Assembly (NCBI GenBank): GCA_034433615.1
Contig: DAOUAJ010000146.1
Coordinates: 1-27,086, forward strand
DNA: 27,086 nt
Direction of reading: 5' to 3'
Source: DAOUAJ01 sp034433615
GTDB lineage: Bacteria > Chloroflexota > Anaerolineae > DUEN01
The number at the start of each line of letters is the position of its first letter. The first letter of the stretch is position 1. Under the pieces are notes generated by a model. That model saw only the letters and a list, made by a program, of their open reading frames with translations, was not told the DNA's origin and did not search any database. Of this stretch, positions 1 through 7,009 are shown piece after piece. Position numbers and translations under genes: made by a program.

Positions 1-156
1 CCGCTCAATGAGGTTCAAGGCGCTGATGCCCAACGCCAGGAGAAGACCCCCGACGCGCAAAAGGCGTATCCGCCAGGCAATCGGAAAATAGACAGGTCGC
101 ACGGGTTGCTTCATAGACTGTTCGACCAGGCGCTTACTCTCCAGGCCAGGGATCAT
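1..156 (-). CDS. N-terminus of an unknown membrane protein (partial)
   Basis: The first 52 codons of a minus-strand gene that continues beyond base 1. The ATG at 154-156 follows a good GGAGG ribosome binding site at about 164-168. The peptide begins with a polar stretch containing several Lys and Arg residues. It then enters a hydrophobic segment (residues about 34-48, LRVGGLLLALGISAL), which suggests a short cytoplasmic head and a first transmembrane helix. It lies 107 bp downstream of the WecA-like gene on the same strand, so it may belong to the same envelope locus. I do not recognise the family from this fragment and assign no function. Confidence 0.6.
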   Translation of the reverse strand, partial: MIPGLESKRLVEQSMKQPVRPVYFPIAWRIRLLRVGGLLLALGISALNLIER

Positions 157-263
157 GATAAGCCTCCGAAAAGTGATTCGTAAAGCGTAAAACGCTTCAC
201 GTGTCACTATTGTAACGCCCGAAACTCGTCTCAGTTACGCCCAGAGGCCAGCAATCTCCAAGA
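157..263 (-). other. Intergenic region with hairpin and weak -10 box
   Basis: No gene. A hairpin has arms AAGCGT (183-188) and ACGCTT (192-197) with an AAA loop, and can be extended with a G-U pair. A minus-strand TACAAT (rc of 209-214) could be a -10 box for the partial gene at 1-156, but I find no good -35 at 17 bp. The hairpin lacks a clear T-tract, so terminator function is uncertain. Confidence 0.35.
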
Positions 264-1259
264 CTACAGGACTCGCTCCAGCCGCCAGATGCCCCAGATG
301 CTGGCGATCACGACGACAAGCCCGACCGCGTACCCTTCCAGGATAGAAGCTTGAGTGACGAAAAGGGCGATCACGCCCAGGATCCCGGCCAGCAGGTAGC
401 AAATGATCACTGCTTCCCGGCGGGAAGCACCTATCTTCACCAGACGGTGCGAGAGGTGATCTTTGCCTGGTGTGGTCATCGGGTTTAACCCCCGGCGCAG
501 GCGAGAAAAGACCACCAGTGTCATGTCGAAGATGGGGAGCCCCATCACCAGTACAGGCACCATCCAAGTGACGAAGTGCACGTTGCCGGGGAAACGCAGC
601 TTGATGCCCACAGCGGCCAGGATGAAGCCCAGGAAGAGCGCGCCGCTATCTCCCATAAAGATACTGGCGGGGTTAAAGTTATAGATCAGGAAACCCAGGC
701 AAGCGCCCAACAACGCCGCCGCCAGCGCTCCCACCAGGTACTGGCCACTCATCAGCGCGATGAGCAGGTAAAAAGTAGCGGCGACGGCGGCGATCCCACC
801 GGACAATCCGTCCATGTTGTCCAGAAAGTTAAGAGCATTGGTAATGCCTACCACCCACAGCAACGTGAGAGCCACATTGAGCCCATTCCAGGGAAGGATT
901 TGCACCTGGATGCCAGAAAGGATCAGGATGAGAGCAGCGATGATCTGCCCCCCCAGCCGCAGCAATGGCGACAACCCTCGCTGGTCATCCAACAGCCCCA
1001 TGAAAGAGACCAACGTCGCACCCAGGAAGATGCCGATGACCTGGTTGACATAGAAGCGGTTGCCGAACAGGACCAGGGCCAGAATAAAGGCAACATAGAT
1101 AGCCACACCGCCCATGAGTGGGACCGGGCTGGTATGGACTTTGCGGGCACTGGGCAGGTCAATGATACCCAGACGCAGGGCCGCGCGCCGGGCCAGGGGA
1201 GTGCCCCACACCGCCAGCACCAGCGCGCTGATCAAGATGAGCATATAGCGATCCATCAT
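264..1259 (-). CDS. WecA/TagO-like undecaprenyl-phosphate sugar-1-phosphate transferase
   Basis: 331 aa, polytopic. The family moves a HexNAc-1-phosphate (usually GlcNAc-1-P from UDP-GlcNAc) onto undecaprenyl phosphate at the cytoplasmic membrane face, starting O-antigen, teichoic acid or other polysaccharide synthesis. Family motifs are visible: DDQ at 91-93 (Mg/catalytic aspartates), NFLDNMDGL at 144-152, GDSG at 203-206 and a C-terminal HLSHRL at 268-273, where related enzymes have HIHHRL. Residues 36-52 (LPSARKVH then PLMGG) are also typical. The sugar-loop histidines favour WecA/TagO over MraY. Its ATG overlaps the stop of the upstream ligase gene (ATGA), so translation is probably coupled. 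A second ATG follows directly. The exact donor sugar cannot be told from sequence. Confidence 0.9.
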   Translation of the reverse strand: MMDRYMLILISALVLAVWGTPLARRAALRLGIIDLPSARKVHTSPVPLMGGVAIYVAFILALVLFGNRFYVNQVIGIFLGATLVSFMGLLDDQRGLSPLLRLGGQIIAALILILSGIQVQILPWNGLNVALTLLWVVGITNALNFLDNMDGLSGGIAAVAATFYLLIALMSGQYLVGALAAALLGACLGFLIYNFNPASIFMGDSGALFLGFILAAVGIKLRFPGNVHFVTWMVPVLVMGLPIFDMTLVVFSRLRRGLNPMTTPGKDHLSHRLVKIGASRREAVIICYLLAGILGVIALFVTQASILEGYAVGLVVVIASIWGIWRLERVL

Positions 1260-4200
1260 GGTTGGTTCACCCGACTTTCTAGTTGAGCGATAAGTTGATC
1301 AAGGGCCGGCCGATCTGCCTCGGCGGCCACTTCGCGTGCCAGCTTAGCCTGAGCCAGCGCATCCGGCAATCGGCCGGCCTGCTCATAGAGCAACGCCAGG
1401 TTCCGGTGGCTGGCCATATCACCAGGGTTGTAGCGCAGTACTTGCTCGTTGGCAGCGATAGCGTCGTCCAGCCGACCAAGCTGAGTATAGAGATACCCCA
1501 GCACACTCCACACTTGAGGCTGATTCGGCTGTAACGCCAGCGCCTTCTCATAAGCTGGTGCTGCTTTGGCCAGTTCCCCGCGCGTGCGATACAAATCGCC
1601 CAGCAACAGGTACGTTTGCAGGAATTCCTGGTCCAGGGTCAGGGAATACTCATATCGGGCCAGAGCCTGATCAAACTGTTGCTGGGCTTCCTCAGTCCGT
1701 CCCTGACGCTGATATAGATCGCCAAGCAAAAGGTGGACCAGGCCCCACTCGTTGTACAGGTGAGCCGCGTTAGGGCTGAGCCGGATCGCTTCCTGGTAAA
1801 AAGCCAACGATTGCTGCCATAACCGTTCCTGTCGGGTGGCATCGGTGGTCAGCTCACCCCAGTTGCGGTGGAGACGAGCCAGGTTGGCCGTGTGGTCCGT
1901 GTTGAGCGGGTTCAGAGCGCGTGCCTTGTTTAAGGTTTGCAATGCCTGTTGCAACAACTGCTCGCGCAACGCTGCATCTTGCACCTGTCGAGCCTGCTCT
2001 AACTGAGCACGCCCCAAAAACAGGTAATAATAATCCTCCTTGGGAGTCAGGCTCAGGGAGAACTGGTAGAGAGCGGCACTGTCTGCCCACTGCCCTGCTG
2101 CCTCGTGGGCCTGACCCTGTTTGTAGAGGATATCCGCCCGCACAGGATTGATACTGACGTTGAGAATGAGCAGGACAATGAACCCCATAATGGCCACAGC
2201 GATCAAGGGACTGATGCTACTAAGGAAGAGCGGCTCTTGTGGCCGACGGCCCTGCCACCACAAAGATGCCGCCAACGTCGCCAGCACAATGAGGATGGCT
2301 ACCTCATAAGTCACGATATGGTTGGCAACGCGTGCGACCACATCGCTGCCAGGCATCACCCGCGCGGATAATCGCCCGGCATGATAGAGCCCGAAGAGGA
2401 GGAAGATTCCCCAACCAACCAGCGAGTAGAGACCAAACGTCCACGCTGTCTGTCCAGGTGTCCATCTTTGCTGTGAACGGCCGATCTTCCCCAATGCCAG
2501 CAATCCCCCCACCAGCCAGGTAAACGCGATCAGCCAGATGATCCCCAGCCCAGACAGCCGCTGGCCCTGAGCGGCGGCATAACGGGTTATCAGGGAACCC
2601 CAGAACACATTCCAGGCACTGACGTCCCCGGTTGGGTTGGTGATGTAGTTGTAAGCCAGCGTGACAAAGACCAAAGCGCCCATCAATACGTAAGGCCAGG
2701 CGATGGCCCAGGCAGAAGGCGCAGCGCCGGTGAGGCCAGCCTGAGAAGAGCGGGGGGCAGGCTCACGCCGGGAGCGTCGCCGCCGCGATCTGGACACCGC
2801 CGGGCGTGATGCGGGGGCCCTCTCCGGGGTCGGTGAGGACTCCTCTTGCAGCAGCCCTGTGCCTGCCAGCACCAGGAGGGCGCTCAACGCCCAGAAATAC
2901 GTGCGAGTGGCCGCGATGGCGATCCCAAAGTGAATCTCCACAAAGTGAGCGACGATGGTGGACAACAGGGCGATGATCAGCCACTCCCGCCCGACTGGAG
3001 CACTTCCCGACGAAGAGGTGGCGTTGCTCTGCCGAATCCCTCCTGCAGTCACATCCTGACGGGCTCGGAACGCAGCGGCGGTGACGTACAGCACCACGCC
3101 CACGATGAAGCCGAAGGGAATACCAACGCCCATTAACCGAAGCGAGCCATCCAGTGCCCACGGTATGAACACGCCAGCTATCGCGCCGGTCACGCCTAGC
3201 GCCAGAAACAGATTACGATCAGCAGCGGTACGGATCAGTCCCAGCCAGCACAGGCTGTAGTAAAAGATTGAGGTGAACAGGAAGAAATAGGCCAGAAAGC
3301 CGAGGAGCCCGGTGGTGACCAGCGCGTCGAAGGTCTCGTTGTGCGAGCGGTCGGGCGAGGCGTTGCGCGCCTCCAGGTGTGCCAGGTCGGGCGGATAGAA
3401 GGGGTTAAAAGCGACCCACATGGATTCGGGGCCGTAGCCGATGAGAGGGCGCAGGACATTGAAGCGGTCCAGTGTGCCATCCGGATAAGCCAGCGGCGCG
3501 TGGGGAGTGATCAGCCGGGTGACGCCCTCCCAGATCAACGTGCGCACCCGGTTGGTACCTGTGTTCAGGTCCAGGATCGTGCCCAGGCGTCCCAGTCCTG
3601 ACTCCTGACGTAACGCGGCCAGCGGGCTGTTCGGTAAATTAAAGAGGATCAAGAACCCACCCAGGAGCATGGCCAGGACGATGGGGGTGATCCACATCCA
3701 GCGCAGCGCGCCCCGCAGGGCAGCAGGAAAGCGGGACGAGACCAATGCCCAGCGTCCCAGGGCAACCAGCCCCAACAGCGTGAAAACGTACAGGCCAGCG
3801 ACCCACCCCAGAAATGGCCCGCGGCTTTGACTAAGGAGGATGCCGGCGATCACCTGGATGGCGAGGATAAACAGACCACAGCCGGCCAGGATAGCGTCCC
3901 AGATGGTGCCCCCCTCCACGTTCCACATGCGGGCAAAAGCCTCGATCAATTGCTCCAGAGTCAGGAAGAAGGCCATGATCAGGTAGGCGGAGACAAAGAT
4001 GGGGTTGCCCATGTTGGCCGCCACCCGATTTACCACATCGCCCCCCCAGGGGAGCGGGTCCTGCTCCAGGCGTTGCCAGATGCCGTACAGGCTGACAGGG
4101 ACGCTGGTGAGGATGATGGCATAGAGCAAACGGTACAGTTGAGCTGGCCGCCGCAGGTGTCCCAACATCAGGAAGAAAATGACCATGTAGGAGAGGGTCG

Positions 4201-4558
4201 TGAGGGTGCCCTGGAGACGCTGGTACGAACCCCAGAAGCTGATGCGGGGTACCAGTGAGAAAATGGTGCTGATCAGGTAGGCCAGAGCGAGCAACAGTGT
4301 GGGCAACACCAACGGGGTACGTAGCAGATTGCGGAAGGCTGGCCACCTTGCTGATGAAGCATGGATGGAGAGGAGATCAACCTGCTTGACGATCCATGCA
4401 CCCAGCATGACGAACGTGATGGCGCGCAACGTGCTGATCTTGTCCGGCTCAAACACTCGTGCGGAGTAGATGTTAAAAAAGAGTGGCACGGCGATGAGAG
4501 CTGCCAGCCAACCAGCCTCAATGAGAGCCTCACAAAAACGACTGAGCCTGCTGGTCAT
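1256..4558 (-). CDS. O-antigen ligase (Wzy_C) family membrane protein with C-terminal TPR domain
   Basis: 1100 aa. The N-terminal half is a run of transmembrane helices. It contains the Wzy_C signature: GYGPESM, then a loop ending in SHNETFDALVTTGLLGF (His near residue 406), as in O-antigen ligases, polymerases and protein O-oligosaccharyltransferases, which move lipid-linked glycans on the outer membrane face. An Arg-rich linker (about 589-600) is followed by more helices. From about residue 804 to the end are tandem TPR-like repeats, including DLYRTRGELAKAAPAYEKAL and YLYTQLGRLDDAIAANEQVL. The TPR part suggests docking to partner proteins. The stop overlaps the start of the WecA-like gene, linking glycan initiation with transfer or polymerisation. 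Whether it is a ligase, polymerase or glycosyltransfer enzyme to protein is undecided. Confidence 0.85.
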   Translation of the reverse strand: MTSRLSRFCEALIEAGWLAALIAVPLFFNIYSARVFEPDKISTLRAITFVMLGAWIVKQVDLLSIHASSARWPAFRNLLRTPLVLPTLLLALAYLISTIFSLVPRISFWGSYQRLQGTLTTLSYMVIFFLMLGHLRRPAQLYRLLYAIILTSVPVSLYGIWQRLEQDPLPWGGDVVNRVAANMGNPIFVSAYLIMAFFLTLEQLIEAFARMWNVEGGTIWDAILAGCGLFILAIQVIAGILLSQSRGPFLGWVAGLYVFTLLGLVALGRWALVSSRFPAALRGALRWMWITPIVLAMLLGGFLILFNLPNSPLAALRQESGLGRLGTILDLNTGTNRVRTLIWEGVTRLITPHAPLAYPDGTLDRFNVLRPLIGYGPESMWVAFNPFYPPDLAHLEARNASPDRSHNETFDALVTTGLLGFLAYFFLFTSIFYYSLCWLGLIRTAADRNLFLALGVTGAIAGVFIPWALDGSLRLMGVGIPFGFIVGVVLYVTAAAFRARQDVTAGGIRQSNATSSSGSAPVGREWLIIALLSTIVAHFVEIHFGIAIAATRTYFWALSALLVLAGTGLLQEESSPTPERAPASRPAVSRSRRRRSRREPAPRSSQAGLTGAAPSAWAIAWPYVLMGALVFVTLAYNYITNPTGDVSAWNVFWGSLITRYAAAQGQRLSGLGIIWLIAFTWLVGGLLALGKIGRSQQRWTPGQTAWTFGLYSLVGWGIFLLFGLYHAGRLSARVMPGSDVVARVANHIVTYEVAILIVLATLAASLWWQGRRPQEPLFLSSISPLIAVAIMGFIVLLILNVSINPVRADILYKQGQAHEAAGQWADSAALYQFSLSLTPKEDYYYLFLGRAQLEQARQVQDAALREQLLQQALQTLNKARALNPLNTDHTANLARLHRNWGELTTDATRQERLWQQSLAFYQEAIRLSPNAAHLYNEWGLVHLLLGDLYQRQGRTEEAQQQFDQALARYEYSLTLDQEFLQTYLLLGDLYRTRGELAKAAPAYEKALALQPNQPQVWSVLGYLYTQLGRLDDAIAANEQVLRYNPGDMASHRNLALLYEQAGRLPDALAQAKLAREVAAEADRPALDQLIAQLESRVNQP

Positions 4559-4614
4559 GGATGAATACGTTCACCTTCAAGTATGAGCGGGTCGGGAAAG
4601 GTTTGGTGGTTGCT

Positions 4615-4643
4615 ATCTTAACTCACTTGTGGGGAAAAATCAA
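4615..4643 (-). promoter_or_regulatory. Predicted promoter of the ligase-wecA operon
   Basis: Minus-strand -35 TTGATT (4643-4638), 17-bp spacer, -10 TAAGAT (4620-4615). Each box matches the sigma-70 type consensus at 4 of 6 positions. It lies about 57 bases upstream of the ATG at 4558, back-to-back with the ROK promoter. Confidence 0.45.
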
Positions 4644-4669
4644 AATCGCCTGTGGGGAGTACCAGCCAT

Positions 4670-4698
4670 CTGACAAAAGCGCGGCAACATGGTATACT
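4670..4698 (+). promoter_or_regulatory. Strong predicted promoter of the ROK kinase operon
   Basis: -35 CTGACA (4670-4675), 17-bp spacer, -10 TATACT (4693-4698); both boxes match the housekeeping consensus at 5 of 6 positions. The start codon is at 4727 with ribosome binding site GTGGAGG at 4715-4721, giving a short leader. Confidence 0.75.
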
Positions 4699-4716
4699 TT
4701 CCTTAACATACCATGT
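4687..4716. promoter_or_regulatory. Operator-like inverted repeat over the ROK promoter -10 box
   Basis: Perfect 9-bp inverted repeat ACATGGTAT (4687-4695) and ATACCATGT (4708-4716), 12-bp spacer. The left arm covers the start of the -10 box and the right arm ends at the ribosome binding site, so a dimeric repressor bound here would block transcription of the sugar kinase gene. Function is inferred from position and symmetry only. Confidence 0.55.
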
Positions 4717-4726
4717 GGAGGCGTTC

Positions 4727-5683
4727 ATGGCGGATTACTTCCTGGCCGCCGACATCGGCGGCACGCAGATCCGCGCCGCGCTGTGCGACGCAGAGGGTCA
4801 TATCCTTCGCCGGGCGCAAGAGCTGACGCGCGCCGTCGAGGGGCAGGACGCGGTCATCGGCCGGATCAAAGCTACGCTGGCCCATGCTCTGGGCGATACC
4901 CCCATCTGCCAGGTAGGTGGCATCGGCGTTGCCGCGCCGGGGCCGCTCGACCCCTGGGCCGGCATCGTCATCTTCGCTCCTAATCTCTTTGGCTGGCACA
5001 ACGTGCCGCTCCGTCAGATTATTCAGGATCACTTCGGCGTCCCCACCTGGTTGGGCAACGACGCCAACGTGGCCGCGCTGGCTGAGCATCGCTTTGGTGC
5101 CGGCCGTGGCACTCATCATCTCATATATATTACTCTGAGCACCGGCATCGGCGGCGGCATCATCAGCGATGGTCGGCTGCTGTTGGGCGCGCGTGGCTTT
5201 GCTGCCGAGATCGGCCATCACACCATCGAAGCCGAGGGGCCACGTTGCAACTGCGGCAACATCGGCTGTCTGGAGGCGCTGGCTGCCGGCCCTGCCATCG
5301 CCCGCATGGCGCGAGAAGCGATGACCGCCGGTGCCGACAGTCTGATTCACCAGATGACCGGAGGCGATTTGGAGCAGGTCAGCAGCCGGCTGGTCCATGA
5401 AGCCGCCCTCCAGGGCGATGCTCTGGCGGTTGACGTTCTGCGGCGGGCCGGGCGCTATTTGGGCATCGGGATCATTAACCTGCTTCACCTCTTTAACCCC
5501 GAGATGATTGTCATCGGGGGCAGCGTATCCAAAGCTGGCGATTTCCTCTTCGACCCCATGTGGGAGACGATCCGCGCCCGTTCCCATCCCATTTACTGGG
5601 AGAACCTGCGCATCGTGCCGGCAGAGTTGGGGGATGATGTCGGCTTGTTGGGTGCACTGGCATTGGTATTGAGCGGCGGATAA
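4727..5683 (+). CDS. ROK-family sugar kinase (glucokinase-like)
   Basis: 318 aa. ROK kinases phosphorylate glucose or related sugars and amino sugars with ATP in the cytoplasm. The N-terminus has the phosphate-binding motif AADIGGTQIRAAL. NDAN at 111-114 carries the catalytic Asp112. EIGH (161-164) and CNCGNIGCLE (Cys174, Cys176, Cys181) form the ROK zinc site with His164. No N-terminal helix-turn-helix is present, so it is a kinase rather than a NagC/XylR-type repressor. The ATG at 4727 is chosen over an upstream in-frame ATG at 4652 because it follows GTGGAGG and lies after the promoter. A YchF-like gene follows after 36 bp. Substrate (glucose, mannose, GlcNAc) cannot be fixed from sequence. 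Confidence 0.9.
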   Translation: MADYFLAADIGGTQIRAALCDAEGHILRRAQELTRAVEGQDAVIGRIKATLAHALGDTPICQVGGIGVAAPGPLDPWAGIVIFAPNLFGWHNVPLRQIIQDHFGVPTWLGNDANVAALAEHRFGAGRGTHHLIYITLSTGIGGGIISDGRLLLGARGFAAEIGHHTIEAEGPRCNCGNIGCLEALAAGPAIARMAREAMTAGADSLIHQMTGGDLEQVSSRLVHEAALQGDALAVDVLRRAGRYLGIGIINLLHLFNPEMIVIGGSVSKAGDFLFDPMWETIRARSHPIYWENLRIVPAELGDDVGLLGALALVLSGG

Positions 5684-5719
5684 GCCTTCCGGGTTCGATA
5701 CTTTGATCGAGGGGGTAAG

Positions 5720-6808
5720 ATGCAGATCGGCATTATCGGGTTGCCCCAGAGTGGCAAGACGACGGTCTTTCAAGCGTTAACGGGGGGGCGGGCTGATCGT
5801 CCTACCTTCGCTCCCGGTGGATTGCACGTGCAAACCGCTGTGGTGAACGTGCCCGACCGGCGGTTAGACGCGTTGGGGCGGTTGTTCCAGCCGCGGCGCA
5901 CGGTCTATGCCCAGGTGCAATACAGTGACATTGGCGGGCTGGAGCGTGGCTTGGGCCAGGCCGGCGGCCTCAGTGGCCCACTGCTCAACCAAATCGCCCA
6001 GAACGATGCGCTGCTGGTCGTCGTGCGCGCCTTCCCGTCTGCTGTCGTGCCTCATCCCGAGGGAAGCGTTGACCCCGCCCGTGACCTGGCCATTATCCAG
6101 GACGAATTGATGCTGTCGGATATGGCAGCCGTCGAGAAGCGGCGACAACGGCTGCGCGAACGAGCCGGTAAGGGCGGAAGTCCTGCCGAGCGTGAGGCGA
6201 ACGCGCGCGAGATGGAGGTGATGGAGCGGCTGTGGGCCGTGTTGGAGGCCGGTCGCCCTTTGCGGGACGAGCCGCTCTCACCTGACGAGGAGCGGATGTT
6301 GCGCGGCTACGGCTTCCTCACCCAGAAGCCGATGCTGGTGGTGGTCAACCAGGGAGACGACCCAGCCGATGATCTGCCCCTGCCCAAGATACCCGAAAGC
6401 CCGCGCGTGGCCGCCCTCTCTCTGCGGGGCAAGCTGGAGATGGAGCTGGCGCAGATGACACCAGAAGAGGCGGCCGAGTTCCTGACCGAGTTCGGCATCG
6501 AGGAGCCGGGGCTCCAGCGCGTGGTGCGCGCCTCTTACGAGATCATGGGGCTGATCAGCTTCTTCACCATGAACGAGGAAGAGGTGCGGGCGTGGACATT
6601 GCGCCGTGGCCAGACGGCCCTTGACGCTGCGGCCACGGTTCACACCGACCTGGCGCGCGGCTTCATTCGCGCTGAGGTCATCGGGTATGAGCAATTGCTG
6701 GAGGCCGGCACCCTGGCGGAGGCGCGTCGGCATGGCTGGCTGCGCCTGGAGGGGAAGGAGTACATGGTGCAGGACGGTGAGATGATTTACATCCGCTTCC
6801 ATGTCTAG
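5720..6808 (+). CDS. YchF/Obg-like NTPase, divergent
   Basis: 362 aa, the usual YchF length. YchF/OLA1 proteins are ribosome-associated P-loop NTPases that tend to prefer ATP and act in translation and stress control. The P-loop is GLPQSGKTT (residues 7-15), where standard YchF has GLPNVGKS. The C-terminal TGS/DUF933 part is well kept: ISFFTMNEEEVRAWTLRRG, HTDLARGFIRAEVI and a final VQDGEMIYIRFHV. The G4 region reads NQGD (210-213) rather than NKxD. DIGGL takes the place of the usual DIAGL. These differences suggest a YchF-related branch rather than the canonical protein. Ribosome binding site GAGGGGG precedes the ATG. Probably co-transcribed with the ROK kinase. Confidence 0.82.
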   Translation: MQIGIIGLPQSGKTTVFQALTGGRADRPTFAPGGLHVQTAVVNVPDRRLDALGRLFQPRRTVYAQVQYSDIGGLERGLGQAGGLSGPLLNQIAQNDALLVVVRAFPSAVVPHPEGSVDPARDLAIIQDELMLSDMAAVEKRRQRLRERAGKGGSPAEREANAREMEVMERLWAVLEAGRPLRDEPLSPDEERMLRGYGFLTQKPMLVVVNQGDDPADDLPLPKIPESPRVAALSLRGKLEMELAQMTPEEAAEFLTEFGIEEPGLQRVVRASYEIMGLISFFTMNEEEVRAWTLRRGQTALDAAATVHTDLARGFIRAEVIGYEQLLEAGTLAEARRHGWLRLEGKEYMVQDGEMIYIRFHV

Positions 6809-7009
6809 CCTCTTCGCGATAGTGGGCGCATTCACTATGACCTAGATCATTGCTCCTGCCGGCCACCTGTGCGATGATGGCCCCGTCAGGGCGAGAGTGC
6901 GTAAGCGGCTACCAGGCCGGCTGAGACGCCACCCCCGGTGCATCGCAGCCAGCAACATCATCGCTACATTGCAGGCAAGCGCACTCCGCCCCGTTCCTGA
7001 GCTGACTGA
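6809..7009. other. Convergent intergenic region, no gene seen
   Basis: About 200 bp between two converging genes. The only structure I see is a weak 6-bp hairpin, ATAGTG (6819-6824) with CACTAT (6833-6838), without a T-tract. No RNA gene is recognisable. Confidence 0.4.

Noticed and set aside
576..1286. 236-codon plus-strand frame opposite the WecA-like gene
   Set aside because: Gln/Asp/His-rich composition typical of antisense to a membrane protein gene; no motif or ribosome binding site.
4703..5773. 356-codon open frame antisense to the ROK kinase gene
   Set aside because: It lies fully opposite a gene with clear ROK motifs, lacks any family pattern and is a by-product of high GC content.
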